Of a DNA stretch of 64,000 bases, positions 1 through 7,530 are shown one piece after another; positions within the stretch are counted from its first letter, which is position 1, and every line of letters begins with the position of its first letter. The notes under the pieces are model-generated. The model saw only the letters and a program-made list of their open reading frames with translations, was not told the DNA's origin and ran no database searches. The DNA lies in contig CAVVAM010000011.1 in the NCBI GenBank assembly GCA_963746265.1, positions 310,001 to 374,000 on the forward strand, written 5' to 3'. The translations under genes and the position numbers were made by a program. The DNA comes from Ilumatobacter sp963746265. GTDB taxonomy: Bacteria > Actinomycetota > Acidimicrobiia > Acidimicrobiales > Ilumatobacteraceae.

Positions 1-557
1 TCCTCGCCGAACCGGCTGGTTCCGACCAGCTCGAACGGTTCGCGGCCGTTGACACCGACGATGTCGTAGGTTTCGCCGATCATGAAACCCTCGTTGTCGG
101 CCGTGGTCTCGTCGAGCGCGAACTCACCGGGACCGGGGTACCGGCCCTCGACCAGTTCGAGTGCGTCGAGTTCGGTGTCCTGCCAGTTGAAGGCGAAGAT
201 CGGGGCCAGGGTCTCGATCGTGCTGCCGTCGGGCTTGAGCGGGATCACCTTCAGGCTCGCCGCGATCGGGATCGCCTCGCGAACGCCCTCGACCCCCTGG
301 ACGATGTCGAACACGGCTTCGTCCATCGGGCGATCGCCCAGATCGACCTCCGCGAACTCGTCCCTTGCCCGCACCTCGACGTCGACCTCGGAGTTGGCGT
401 CCTCCACGATCGTGTTGAACGTGCGGGTGAGACCATCGGTGAGCACGAACGAGGCGACCACGAAGCTGACGCCGAGAACGACGGCGAAGGTGGTGAGTGA
501 GAATCGGAGCTTGTGGGCGGTCAGGCTCCGAAGGCTGAGCTTGAGCATGGCGCGCAT
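1..557 (-). CDS. ABC transporter permease, FtsX/MacB type (3' part cut by window edge)
   Basis: About 185 N-terminal residues are visible and the frame is open to the window edge. The protein begins with a short cytoplasmic stretch and one membrane segment at about residues 17-40, followed by an extracytoplasmic domain rich in beta-strand-like sequence, the layout of FtsX/MacB permeases. The ATG at 557 has GGAGG seven bases upstream and follows the stop of the ATPase gene by 2 bp, so the two form one transcript and one transporter. Such exporters move lipids, lipoproteins or peptides; the substrate cannot be read here. An in-frame ATG at 548 is an alternative start. Confidence 0.85.
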   Translation of the reverse strand, partial: MRAMLKLSLRSLTAHKLRFSLTTFAVVLGVSFVVASFVLTDGLTRTFNTIVEDANSEVDVEVRARDEFAEVDLGDRPMDEAVFDIVQGVEGVREAIPIAASLKVIPLKPDGSTIETLAPIFAFNWQDTELDALELVEGRYPGPGEFALDETTADNEGFMIGETYDIVGVNGREPFELVGTSRFGE

Positions 558-559
558 GG

Positions 560-1339
560 TCACACCTCCAGTTCCTTGATCCGATCGATGACCTGATCGG
601 TCGTCGGCGACTGGAGTTCGCCGACCAGCTTGCCGTCACGGAGGAAGACGACGCGGTCGGCGTACGACGCGGCACCCGGGTCGTGGGTGACCATGACCAC
701 GGTCTGGCCCCAGTCGTCGACCGCGCGTCGCAGGAACCCCAGGACTTCGTGGCCGCTGTTGGAGTCGAGGTTGCCCGTCGGCTCGTCGGCGAAGATGATG
801 TCGGGCCGCGAGACGAGCGCCCGTGCGACCGCCACACGTTGCTGTTGGCCGCCCGACAGCTCGTCGGGCCGATGGTTCAATCGGTCACCGAGCTGCAGGC
901 TCCCGGTCACCGTCTCGGCCCAGCCGGGATCGGCCTCGCGGCCGCCGAGCATCAGTGGCAACAGGATGTTCTCCTCGGCGCTGAGCGTCGGAACGAGGTT
1001 GAACGACTGGAAGATGAAGCCGAGACGTTGCCGGCGCAAGAGCGTCAGCTCCTTGTCGGAGAGGTCCGAGATGAGCGTGTCGCCGACGCGCGTCTCGCCC
1101 TCGCTCACGGTGTCGAGCCCGGCCATGCAGTGCAGCAGGGTGGACTTCCCCGAGCCGGAGGGTCCCATGATCGCCGTCAGTTGGCCGGCCCGGAATCCGA
1201 TGTCGACGTGATCGAGTGCGACGACCTGGGTGTTGCCCTCACCGTAGATCTTGGTGAGGCCGCTGGCACGTGCGGCCATCGTGGCCGAACCGGACGCTGC
1301 GGACCCGATGCCGGCGCTGTCCATGGTGGTGTCCGTCAT
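560..1339 (-). CDS. ABC transporter ATP-binding protein (MacB/LolD type)
   Basis: A 259-residue ATPase with Walker A GPSGSGKST (59-67), signature LSGGQQQ (161-167), Walker B IIFADEP (181-187) followed by TGNLDS, and a switch His in VTHDP. It is the nucleotide-binding partner of the permease that starts 2 bp downstream. The ATG at 1339 is preferred over the open frame reaching 1420 because GGGAG lies six bases before it and the family's first strand begins about 25 residues in. A 94-bp gap separates it from the kinase/flippase gene upstream, so it may be a separate unit or the tail of the same operon. Confidence 0.93.
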   Translation of the reverse strand: MTDTTMDSAGIGSAASGSATMAARASGLTKIYGEGNTQVVALDHVDIGFRAGQLTAIMGPSGSGKSTLLHCMAGLDTVSEGETRVGDTLISDLSDKELTLLRRQRLGFIFQSFNLVPTLSAEENILLPLMLGGREADPGWAETVTGSLQLGDRLNHRPDELSGGQQQRVAVARALVSRPDIIFADEPTGNLDSNSGHEVLGFLRRAVDDWGQTVVMVTHDPGAASYADRVVFLRDGKLVGELQSPTTDQVIDRIKELEV

Positions 1340-1433
1340 GTTCTGCTCCCTTCGCCCGTGCCCCAACGCGCGCGCGCGACGACTGGGCTCACCAGTGCCG
1401 GAGGTCATGACCTCCGGCAACCGGGGTCGCTCG

Positions 1434-3854
1434 TCAGATTCGGTCGGTCTGCCTCAGAACGGTGAGCGCGAGCCAGCCCGGAGCAATGGGCAGCCAGAAC
1501 GTCACGAACCGGTAGAGAAACACCGCCGGGATCACGATCGCCGTCTCTTCCACCGTGCTGAGTGCGGCAACCAGCGCCGCTTCGGCCGCGCCGAGGCCCC
1601 CAGGGGTCGGCGCCGCGTTCGCCACGATGCTTCCCGTGAGGAACAGCAGTGCGATGAGGGGAAACGAGGCGGTCGAACCGAACGCCCTCAAGCTCGCGAC
1701 CATGGCGAGCAGGTAGGCCATCGTGATCGTCGCCGAACCGCCGAACAGGAGGAGCAGTCGTCCCGGGCTGCGGCCGATCGTCGTGATGGCCTCCCAACCC
1801 GACCGGAGCTGCGGCAGGACATGCGTCACGATCTGGCGACGGATGACCGGAAGCATCACCGACGTGGCCGCCACGGTCGCCACGACGGCCAACGCGAAGA
1901 AGATGACGCTCGTCGAAGGCAGTGTGAGGCCCTTCGCCTCATCCCCTCCGCTCGCCAGCAGGAGGAATCCCAGAGTGAGCAGGACGTGGACGACGACCCC
2001 GGCGATGGCGTTGAGTCCGACTGCGGTCACGCTGACCGCAGTCGGCACGCCCTGTTTCTGGAAGTAGCGAACGTTGGTCGCCAGGCCTCCGACCTTGGCC
2101 GGCGTGATCCGGTTCGCGAACGACGACGCGATCTGGGCGGTGAGGGCCGGCCAGTAGCGCAACCGGATCGGGATCGCTCCGAGCAAGCTCGCTGTCGCGG
2201 CGAAATAGGTGAGCATCGAGAACCCCGCCGCGGCGGTTGCCCAGGGAACCGACGCTCCGCGAACCTGCTCCCAGATGTTGTCGATGTCGGCGAGCTGGGG
2301 AATCAGGAACCAAGCGCTCAGGCCGATCGTCACGATGATGAAGAGGCTCTTGCCACTGACCCGTTCGAGCTTGACCGGTTCCTCCTCGGGCACGCCGCAC
2401 TGCTCGACCAGCAGGGTCCGGATCGGGGCCAACCCCTGCTCCCCACCGACGGCCTTGCGTGTGGCCGTGCTGAGGGCGAGCGGTTGGAGCCACGGCATCG
2501 CCCACTCGAGTTCGTCCAGGTCGGTCGCTCGGTGTGCGGCGGCGACCGCCCGCTCCGGCCCGACTCGTGCCGCGGTCGAGGCGAGCAACTCAGCGACGTC
2601 GGTTCCCAGCACCTGGTCCGGCGCGGCGAGCTCCGAGAACCCGAAGTCGATCAGCCAGGGTCGGTTGCCGGAATCGATGAAGATGTTGGCCAGTCGCAGG
2701 TCGCGGTGGGCGATTCGTCTCGCATGGAGTTCGTGCACCATGGCCCAGGTGGCCACCAGGACATCGTCGTCGAGTTCGGCGGCGACGTCGGCGGAGACAC
2801 CTTCGACCTCTTCGTAGGCGAGCACCATGCCGTCGAGCCCGGCATCTGCGACGCCCAGGATGCTCGGTGTCCTGACCCCGAGAGCTGCCGCCTGCAGCGA
2901 AACGAGCGCTTCGTGCTCCACCGCTCGTCGAAGGCTCACGAAGGGCCGGTGGTCGCCGGTCTTTCGGAGCCGCACCCAGCGGTAGGCGCGGAAGAGCAGG
3001 TCGGCGCTCCGCTCGTCGCGGCCGAGCGCCTTCACGAACACTCGTTGGCCGGCTGCATCTGTTCCCACCCACGGCGCCGATCCGCGGGCATCGACGCCCA
3101 GACGCATGATCGAGGTCAGCTGGACCCCGACCGAGTCGAGCGCGGAGACGATCTCGCGGCCGTCGGGCGCGAGATCGTGACGGCCGAACACCAGCAGCAC
3201 GGCCGATGCGGTGGTCAGGCCGCAGCCGACGTCTGCGACCAGGCCGAGGGCCGGGACGCCCGACGTCAGCGTCGAGATCGCCGCGTAGAGCGCGAGCAAC
3301 AGAGCGAGTCGTCGTGTGACCGCCCGTTCGACGTATGAGCCGGCGACCCCGACCATCGCAACGGCACCCGCCAGCAGGGGGTCACCGGGCCCGATTCTCC
3401 CGTTGGGTCCCCGATACCGGAACGTCGCCGTTGCGGTATCGAACGACCTCTGGACGGTCTCGTCGACCATGGAGTAGATCAGGGCGCCGATGAGCATGCT
3501 GAGGCCGGCGGCAGCGACGAAACCTGCGCTCAACATCGACAGGCGCCGATACCGAGTCGTGATCAGCGCGGCGGCGAGCGCGCCGACGGCGACTGCAATG
3601 ACCGTGACCGCCAGCGCCGCCGCCGGGACATCCCGCATCCACTCCGGGAGGCCGTCGATCATCTCGGTGCCGTCCACACTCAGGCCGAGCAATGTCGAGT
3701 CGAGCAGGTTGGCCACGGCGATGCCGCCGAGGACCAACACCAGACCGACGATCAGGCGCAGCAGGTCGACCGGGGATCGAACATGGGCCCGGTGTGTCAC
3801 CGATGGGAACGGTGCCGTCTCGGGAACGGACGGGGACCCCCCGTCGGCCGTCAT
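1434..3854 (-). CDS. Kinase-like domain fused to UPF0104 flippase-like membrane domain
   Basis: 806 residues in three parts. Residues 30-225 hold several hydrophobic helices. Residues 240-440 form a protein-kinase-like fold with a VAIK-type Lys (RVFVKAL, near 275), an intact catalytic loop HRDLRLAN (383-390) and a metal-binding IDFGF (402-406). Residues 505-800 are a multi-helix domain resembling the lysyl-phosphatidylglycerol synthase membrane region (TIGR00374/UPF0104 family), with a PTPGGLGAAEA stretch near the end typical of that family. No aminoacyl-transferase domain is present, so lipid lysylation is unlikely. The ATG at 3854 overlaps the stop of the PAP2 gene (ATGA). Role inferred: a kinase-controlled lipid or polyprenol-phosphate translocase; substrate unknown. 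Confidence 0.85.
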   Translation of the reverse strand: MTADGGSPSVPETAPFPSVTHRAHVRSPVDLLRLIVGLVLVLGGIAVANLLDSTLLGLSVDGTEMIDGLPEWMRDVPAAALAVTVIAVAVGALAAALITTRYRRLSMLSAGFVAAAGLSMLIGALIYSMVDETVQRSFDTATATFRYRGPNGRIGPGDPLLAGAVAMVGVAGSYVERAVTRRLALLLALYAAISTLTSGVPALGLVADVGCGLTTASAVLLVFGRHDLAPDGREIVSALDSVGVQLTSIMRLGVDARGSAPWVGTDAAGQRVFVKALGRDERSADLLFRAYRWVRLRKTGDHRPFVSLRRAVEHEALVSLQAAALGVRTPSILGVADAGLDGMVLAYEEVEGVSADVAAELDDDVLVATWAMVHELHARRIAHRDLRLANIFIDSGNRPWLIDFGFSELAAPDQVLGTDVAELLASTAARVGPERAVAAAHRATDLDELEWAMPWLQPLALSTATRKAVGGEQGLAPIRTLLVEQCGVPEEEPVKLERVSGKSLFIIVTIGLSAWFLIPQLADIDNIWEQVRGASVPWATAAAGFSMLTYFAATASLLGAIPIRLRYWPALTAQIASSFANRITPAKVGGLATNVRYFQKQGVPTAVSVTAVGLNAIAGVVVHVLLTLGFLLLASGGDEAKGLTLPSTSVIFFALAVVATVAATSVMLPVIRRQIVTHVLPQLRSGWEAITTIGRSPGRLLLLFGGSATITMAYLLAMVASLRAFGSTASFPLIALLFLTGSIVANAAPTPGGLGAAEAALVAALSTVEETAIVIPAVFLYRFVTFWLPIAPGWLALTVLRQTDRI

Positions 3855-4540
3855 GTCCGGGTTTCCCGACCGGGTTCGACGAATCGGTTCAGGACCGTGA
3901 ACCAGAGAATCGTGGCGAACAGCGTGCCCATCGCCGCTCCGGCCACGACGTCGAGCACGTTGTGCTCGCCGAAGTACAGCCGCGCGACACACACGGTCGC
4001 GGCCCACAGCAGCGGGAGCGGGCGCCAACGGAGCGGGAGGAATGCGGCGACCAGGGTGCCGAAGGCGACCGCCGTGGTGGCGTGACCCGACGGGAAGCTC
4101 AAGCCCTCGAACGCTGTCCCCCGCACGTTGATGTCGGGACCGATGCTCACGAACGGTCGTTGTCGCTCGACGAGCTGCTTGAGGACCGCCTTCTCGACGA
4201 TCAGTTTGAGCGGGAGCAGCAGCACGAACGGGATCGCATACTCCCAGCGGCCCGCGACCCACGCAATCACGAGGCCACCGATCAGCGGCCCCGCGAGCAC
4301 CCCCACCTGCTGCAGCGCCCACATGACCGGCTCGAGCCAGTCGGGCCAGTCGTTCACGAAACGAAATGCGTCGGCCTCCCCGCCCGGCACGCGGCCATCC
4401 CAGGCAACGGCCGATGTCACCACCAGGACGATGAGCGACAGCGTGACCGCGAAGATCAACTGCCCCACCGACATCGTGTCGCGAACAGCGAACGGTTGGC
4501 GGCGGATCCGCTCGTGCTCGATCGAGCCGGGAGTTGTCAT
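3851..4540 (-). CDS. PAP2-family membrane phosphatase
   Basis: 229 residues, about six hydrophobic segments and all three PAP2 motifs: KQLVERQRP (121-129), PSGH (150-153) and R187...H193...D197 (RLYFGEHNVLD). These residues form the active site that removes phosphate from phosphatidate, undecaprenyl pyrophosphate or similar lipids, usually on the outer membrane face. It is translationally coupled to the downstream kinase/flippase fusion by an ATGA overlap and lies 88 bp after the PhoD-like gene. The intact motifs suggest an active enzyme; the particular lipid cannot be told. Confidence 0.9.
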   Translation of the reverse strand: MTTPGSIEHERIRRQPFAVRDTMSVGQLIFAVTLSLIVLVVTSAVAWDGRVPGGEADAFRFVNDWPDWLEPVMWALQQVGVLAGPLIGGLVIAWVAGRWEYAIPFVLLLPLKLIVEKAVLKQLVERQRPFVSIGPDINVRGTAFEGLSFPSGHATTAVAFGTLVAAFLPLRWRPLPLLWAATVCVARLYFGEHNVLDVVAGAAMGTLFATILWFTVLNRFVEPGRETRT

Positions 4541-4628
4541 GACAGGCCACCGACGGCTGGCAGGTCGGGCCGGAGTTCGCGCCGACCAGATGAAGGCAGT
4601 GCCATCGTCGTGTGCCCCCGTCGTGTGG

Positions 4629-6362
4629 TCATGGAGCGTCGAACGTGGTGCGGAAGTCGGCGAGCACGGTTCCTTGCCAGTCGAGACCGATCAGCTCGAC
4701 GTCGATCGTGCCGCCTCCGTCGTCGGTCACCTCGATGACGCCGAAGTGGCCACCCCCTGGGAACTCGCCACCGGAGTGAGGACCGCCCTTCACGCTGCCC
4801 CGCCGGTCGAGTGCCGCGACCTGGAGGACCGGGAAGCCGTCGTGACCGCCGTATCCGCTGTTGCTCCCGTCGTCGAGGGCGACCATGTGAGCATCGCCAC
4901 CGACCAGGACGACGTTGTCGATCGCGTGCTCGGCGAGAAATGCTCCGATGCGGTCCCGCTCACCCGCGTAACCGCCCCAGTGGTCGGCTCCCGCCTCGAC
5001 GGGGCCGATCCAGACGGTCGGGCTCACGATCACGGTCAACGCGTGCGTGTCGCGCGCATCGAGCAACTCGTCGAGCAGCCAGTCCAGCTGTTCCTCGCCG
5101 AGCAGCGTGCCGTCGGCCGCCAGGCGGTGTGTGCGTGTGTCGAGCATGACGACCCGAACGCGCCCGATGGTGAATGCCTGATTGATGGAGCCGGTCGTCG
5201 GGTTCGCCAACTCGTAGTGGGGCACGAAGTCCCGGTAGGTCTGCGAGGCCGCGGGTCGGCTCGACGACGTCGAGTCGGAGTCGTTCGGGCCGAAGTCGTG
5301 GTCGTCCCACACGTACGCGATCGGGACGTCGCGGTACAGCGCCGACTGGGCGGGCGAGTCGTGGACCTCGTGGTACGCGGACGCGAATCGCGCCGGGTCG
5401 TTCTCATCGATGTTGCGATAGTGGAGATCACCGAGCATCACGTAGAGGTCGGGCTCGAGGTCCCGAATGGCGTCGAAGACGGCGCCGTTGGAGCCGGAAC
5501 GGGCGCAGCCCCCGAACGCCAGCGTCAGCGAGGCTGCACCGTCGGGAAGTGTCGTGACCCTCCCGGCGCGCTGGTCGTCGGCGACGCCCGCCGACACGAA
5601 GACGTATCGGTACTCGGTCGCAGGCTCGAGTTCGTCGACCGTGATGCGAATCGGCTCGTCGGGTTCCCGAACCTCGATCAGGGGTGATCGCAGCACCTCG
5701 TTGCCGACCGAGTCGGCCACCATCAGCTCGAGGTTCGCAGCCGGCTCGCGCAGCACCGCGGTGACGGTGAAGCCGTCGCTGTCCACGGCGCCCGACCAGA
5801 CCCAGCGCACCAGCGAGTGGGGAAGTTCGACCGCATCCGACTCGGGATGGGTCGGACCGAAGAAGTGGGCGTAGATCGTCGACGAACCGATCCAGGCGAG
5901 GGTCAAGAGCAGCGCCGTCGACACGGCCAGCACCGCGATCTTCCCGAGCGTCTCACGGCATTGCCAGTCGAGCCACATCATCACCGCCGGGACGAGGAAT
6001 GCGACCGAGACGAGCAGCGGCACCGGAGCCTCGTACTGGAGGGCCGAGATGACGGCCACGCCCGTACCGCCGACCGCCACGGTCGCGGCGGCGATCGCCA
6101 GCGAGCGGAAGCTGATCAGCAGGCCGGCCGCGGTGCAGGTCAGCAGCGCGATCTGGAGCGGAACGAGGACGTTGCCGGTGAGCGCACCACCTTCCGGATC
6201 TTCCGGCAGGTTGCCTCCGAGCAAGAGCAGGAGGAATCCGACGATCGCGAAGACCAGGATGATTCGGCCCGCCACTCGCAGGAAGACGTCGACCCGCGGC
6301 GGGAGCACGATGACCCCGCGCTTCGGTGTCTGCGGGCTCGCGGGCGGCTCCGATGAACTCAT
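4629..6362 (-). CDS. Membrane-anchored PhoD-like alkaline phosphatase
   Basis: 577 residues. The first 190 or so carry about five hydrophobic segments; the remainder is a PhoD-type metallophosphoesterase with a short Fn3-like strand-rich lead-in (about 190-270). Metal-site motifs are visible: GGCARSG, MLGDLHY, YVWDDHDFGPND and VVLVGGDAH. PhoD enzymes hydrolyse phosphomonoesters or diesters outside the cell. The ATG at 6362 overlaps the stop of the upstream PAP2 gene (ATGA); the frame stays open far upstream but that part is antisense-like and overlaps the PAP2 gene. The N-terminal membrane domain is unusual, since PhoD proteins are normally secreted by Tat. Confidence 0.88.
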   Translation of the reverse strand: MSSSEPPASPQTPKRGVIVLPPRVDVFLRVAGRIILVFAIVGFLLLLLGGNLPEDPEGGALTGNVLVPLQIALLTCTAAGLLISFRSLAIAAATVAVGGTGVAVISALQYEAPVPLLVSVAFLVPAVMMWLDWQCRETLGKIAVLAVSTALLLTLAWIGSSTIYAHFFGPTHPESDAVELPHSLVRWVWSGAVDSDGFTVTAVLREPAANLELMVADSVGNEVLRSPLIEVREPDEPIRITVDELEPATEYRYVFVSAGVADDQRAGRVTTLPDGAASLTLAFGGCARSGSNGAVFDAIRDLEPDLYVMLGDLHYRNIDENDPARFASAYHEVHDSPAQSALYRDVPIAYVWDDHDFGPNDSDSTSSSRPAASQTYRDFVPHYELANPTTGSINQAFTIGRVRVVMLDTRTHRLAADGTLLGEEQLDWLLDELLDARDTHALTVIVSPTVWIGPVEAGADHWGGYAGERDRIGAFLAEHAIDNVVLVGGDAHMVALDDGSNSGYGGHDGFPVLQVAALDRRGSVKGGPHSGGEFPGGGHFGVIEVTDDGGGTIDVELIGLDWQGTVLADFRTTFDAP

Positions 6363-6964
6363 GACCACCCGTTCACGACCATGCGCGCGGCGCTCCCGAC
6401 GAGCACGCCGATCGCGAGCCCTCCTGCGACATCCAGCGGCAGGTGAGCGCCGACGTACATACGTGCTCCACCCACGGTGCCCGCAATGGCGATCGCTGCG
6501 GCCTGCCGCGCCGGACTCGTGGTGCGCGGTACGACCAGCGCCAACGTGGCAGCGACGGCCGCGTGGCCCGACGGGTATCCGAGGCCGGTTTGCGCGGCGC
6601 CACGGACCGACACACCGTCGAGCAGAGCAGCGGGTCGGCCGCGACCGACGCAGGGCTTGAACAGCTTCACGCCGCCCCACGCCGCGGTGCCGGCGAGCGT
6701 CGCCACGCAGGCTGCGCGAGTCCGGCCGGCTCGGACCAGGACGCCCCCGATCCCGTACACCGCCGCGAGCGAACCGGACTGCATCACTCCCCACAGGGGG
6801 AGGTGGAGAGACTCGGGCGCACGGTTGAATCGCCGGAAGACACACTCCTCGCAGCGGCCGACGCTGAGCCTCCGTGCGCGTCGGGCGCTCTCGCACAGCA
6901 CCAACGTGGCCGCGACCGGTCCGACCGCGGAGGCGAGCGCGTGGTGCCGGGTCGACGACGTCAC
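6359..6964 (-). CDS. PAP2-family membrane phosphatase (second copy)
   Basis: 201 residues with complete PAP2 motifs: KPCVGRGRP (103-111), PSGH (131-134) and R168...H174...D178 (GGARMYVGAHLPLD). The start is taken as the GTG at 6964, which overlaps the TGA of the upstream lipoprotein gene (GTGA); earlier codons in this frame lie inside that gene. A Cys pair (CEEC, about 38-41) precedes the first core helix. It differs clearly from the PAP2 protein at 3851-4540, so this is not a recent duplication. Likely acts on a membrane lipid phosphate together with its neighbours. Confidence 0.88.
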   Translation of the reverse strand: MTSSTRHHALASAVGPVAATLVLCESARRARRLSVGRCEECVFRRFNRAPESLHLPLWGVMQSGSLAAVYGIGGVLVRAGRTRAACVATLAGTAAWGGVKLFKPCVGRGRPAALLDGVSVRGAAQTGLGYPSGHAAVAATLALVVPRTTSPARQAAAIAIAGTVGGARMYVGAHLPLDVAGGLAIGVLVGSAARMVVNGWS

Positions 6965-7530
6965 AGTTCCACGTCGATGAAGCTCTCGCGAACGAGCTCG
7001 TTGAGGGCGTCGCGGGTGATCGTCTGAAGCCGGTCGCCGAGGTCGATCGCCAGCGCGGCGGTTGCGTCGCGGTCGAAGTCGAACTCCCACCAGATGCACC
7101 CGCCTTCGAACACGTAGTAGCGCTGTGCGCGGAACCCCGGTTCGATCCGTTCGACGTGTTCGAACCGCTCGGCGCCTTCCTGTTCGCTCGGGGTACTCAC
7201 GGCATCGCCGATCTCACAGGTGGCCGTGTAGTGGAAGAGGGCCGCGTCATCTCCCGCTCGGTCGGAGTCGAATCTGACCAGCATGCCGTCCTGGTCGACT
7301 CGCACGTTGTCGACCTCCCAACCGGCGGGAAGTGGATCGAGGCACGGGACGAGCTCGGCGGTGGGAACGGACTGGGCACCGATGTTCGCGGTTCCGCCTT
7401 CCTCACAGCTCGGCATCGGTTGGGTATCTTCGATCGAACAGGCGCTCGCCGAGGCTGCGAGCAGTGCGAGCGACCCGACGATCATCCGAACACGGAGCAA
7501 CCGCGACACGTGTGCCCTGACGGTGCCCAT
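6961..7530 (-). CDS. Putative lipoprotein of unknown function
   Basis: 189 residues with a positively charged start, a hydrophobic signal segment (about 15-30) and a Cys following ASA (about 31), a weak lipobox. The mature part holds five further Cys residues and ends acidic; no known domain is recognised. Start ATG 7530 overlaps the stop of the upstream fusion gene (ATGA) and its own stop overlaps the next start (GTGA), so it is locked between a kinase/PAP2 fusion and a PAP2 phosphatase. That placement suggests an extracytoplasmic helper of the membrane phosphatase system, but this is inference. Confidence 0.75.
   Translation of the reverse strand: MGTVRAHVSRLLRVRMIVGSLALLAASASACSIEDTQPMPSCEEGGTANIGAQSVPTAELVPCLDPLPAGWEVDNVRVDQDGMLVRFDSDRAGDDAALFHYTATCEIGDAVSTPSEQEGAERFEHVERIEPGFRAQRYYVFEGGCIWWEFDFDRDATAALAIDLGDRLQTITRDALNELVRESFIDVEL

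Noticed and set aside
1251..3338. 695-codon open frame on the plus strand
   Set aside because: Antisense to the kinase/flippase gene; sequence is Arg/Asp/Gly-rich without domain or membrane pattern, the usual shadow of a high-GC gene.
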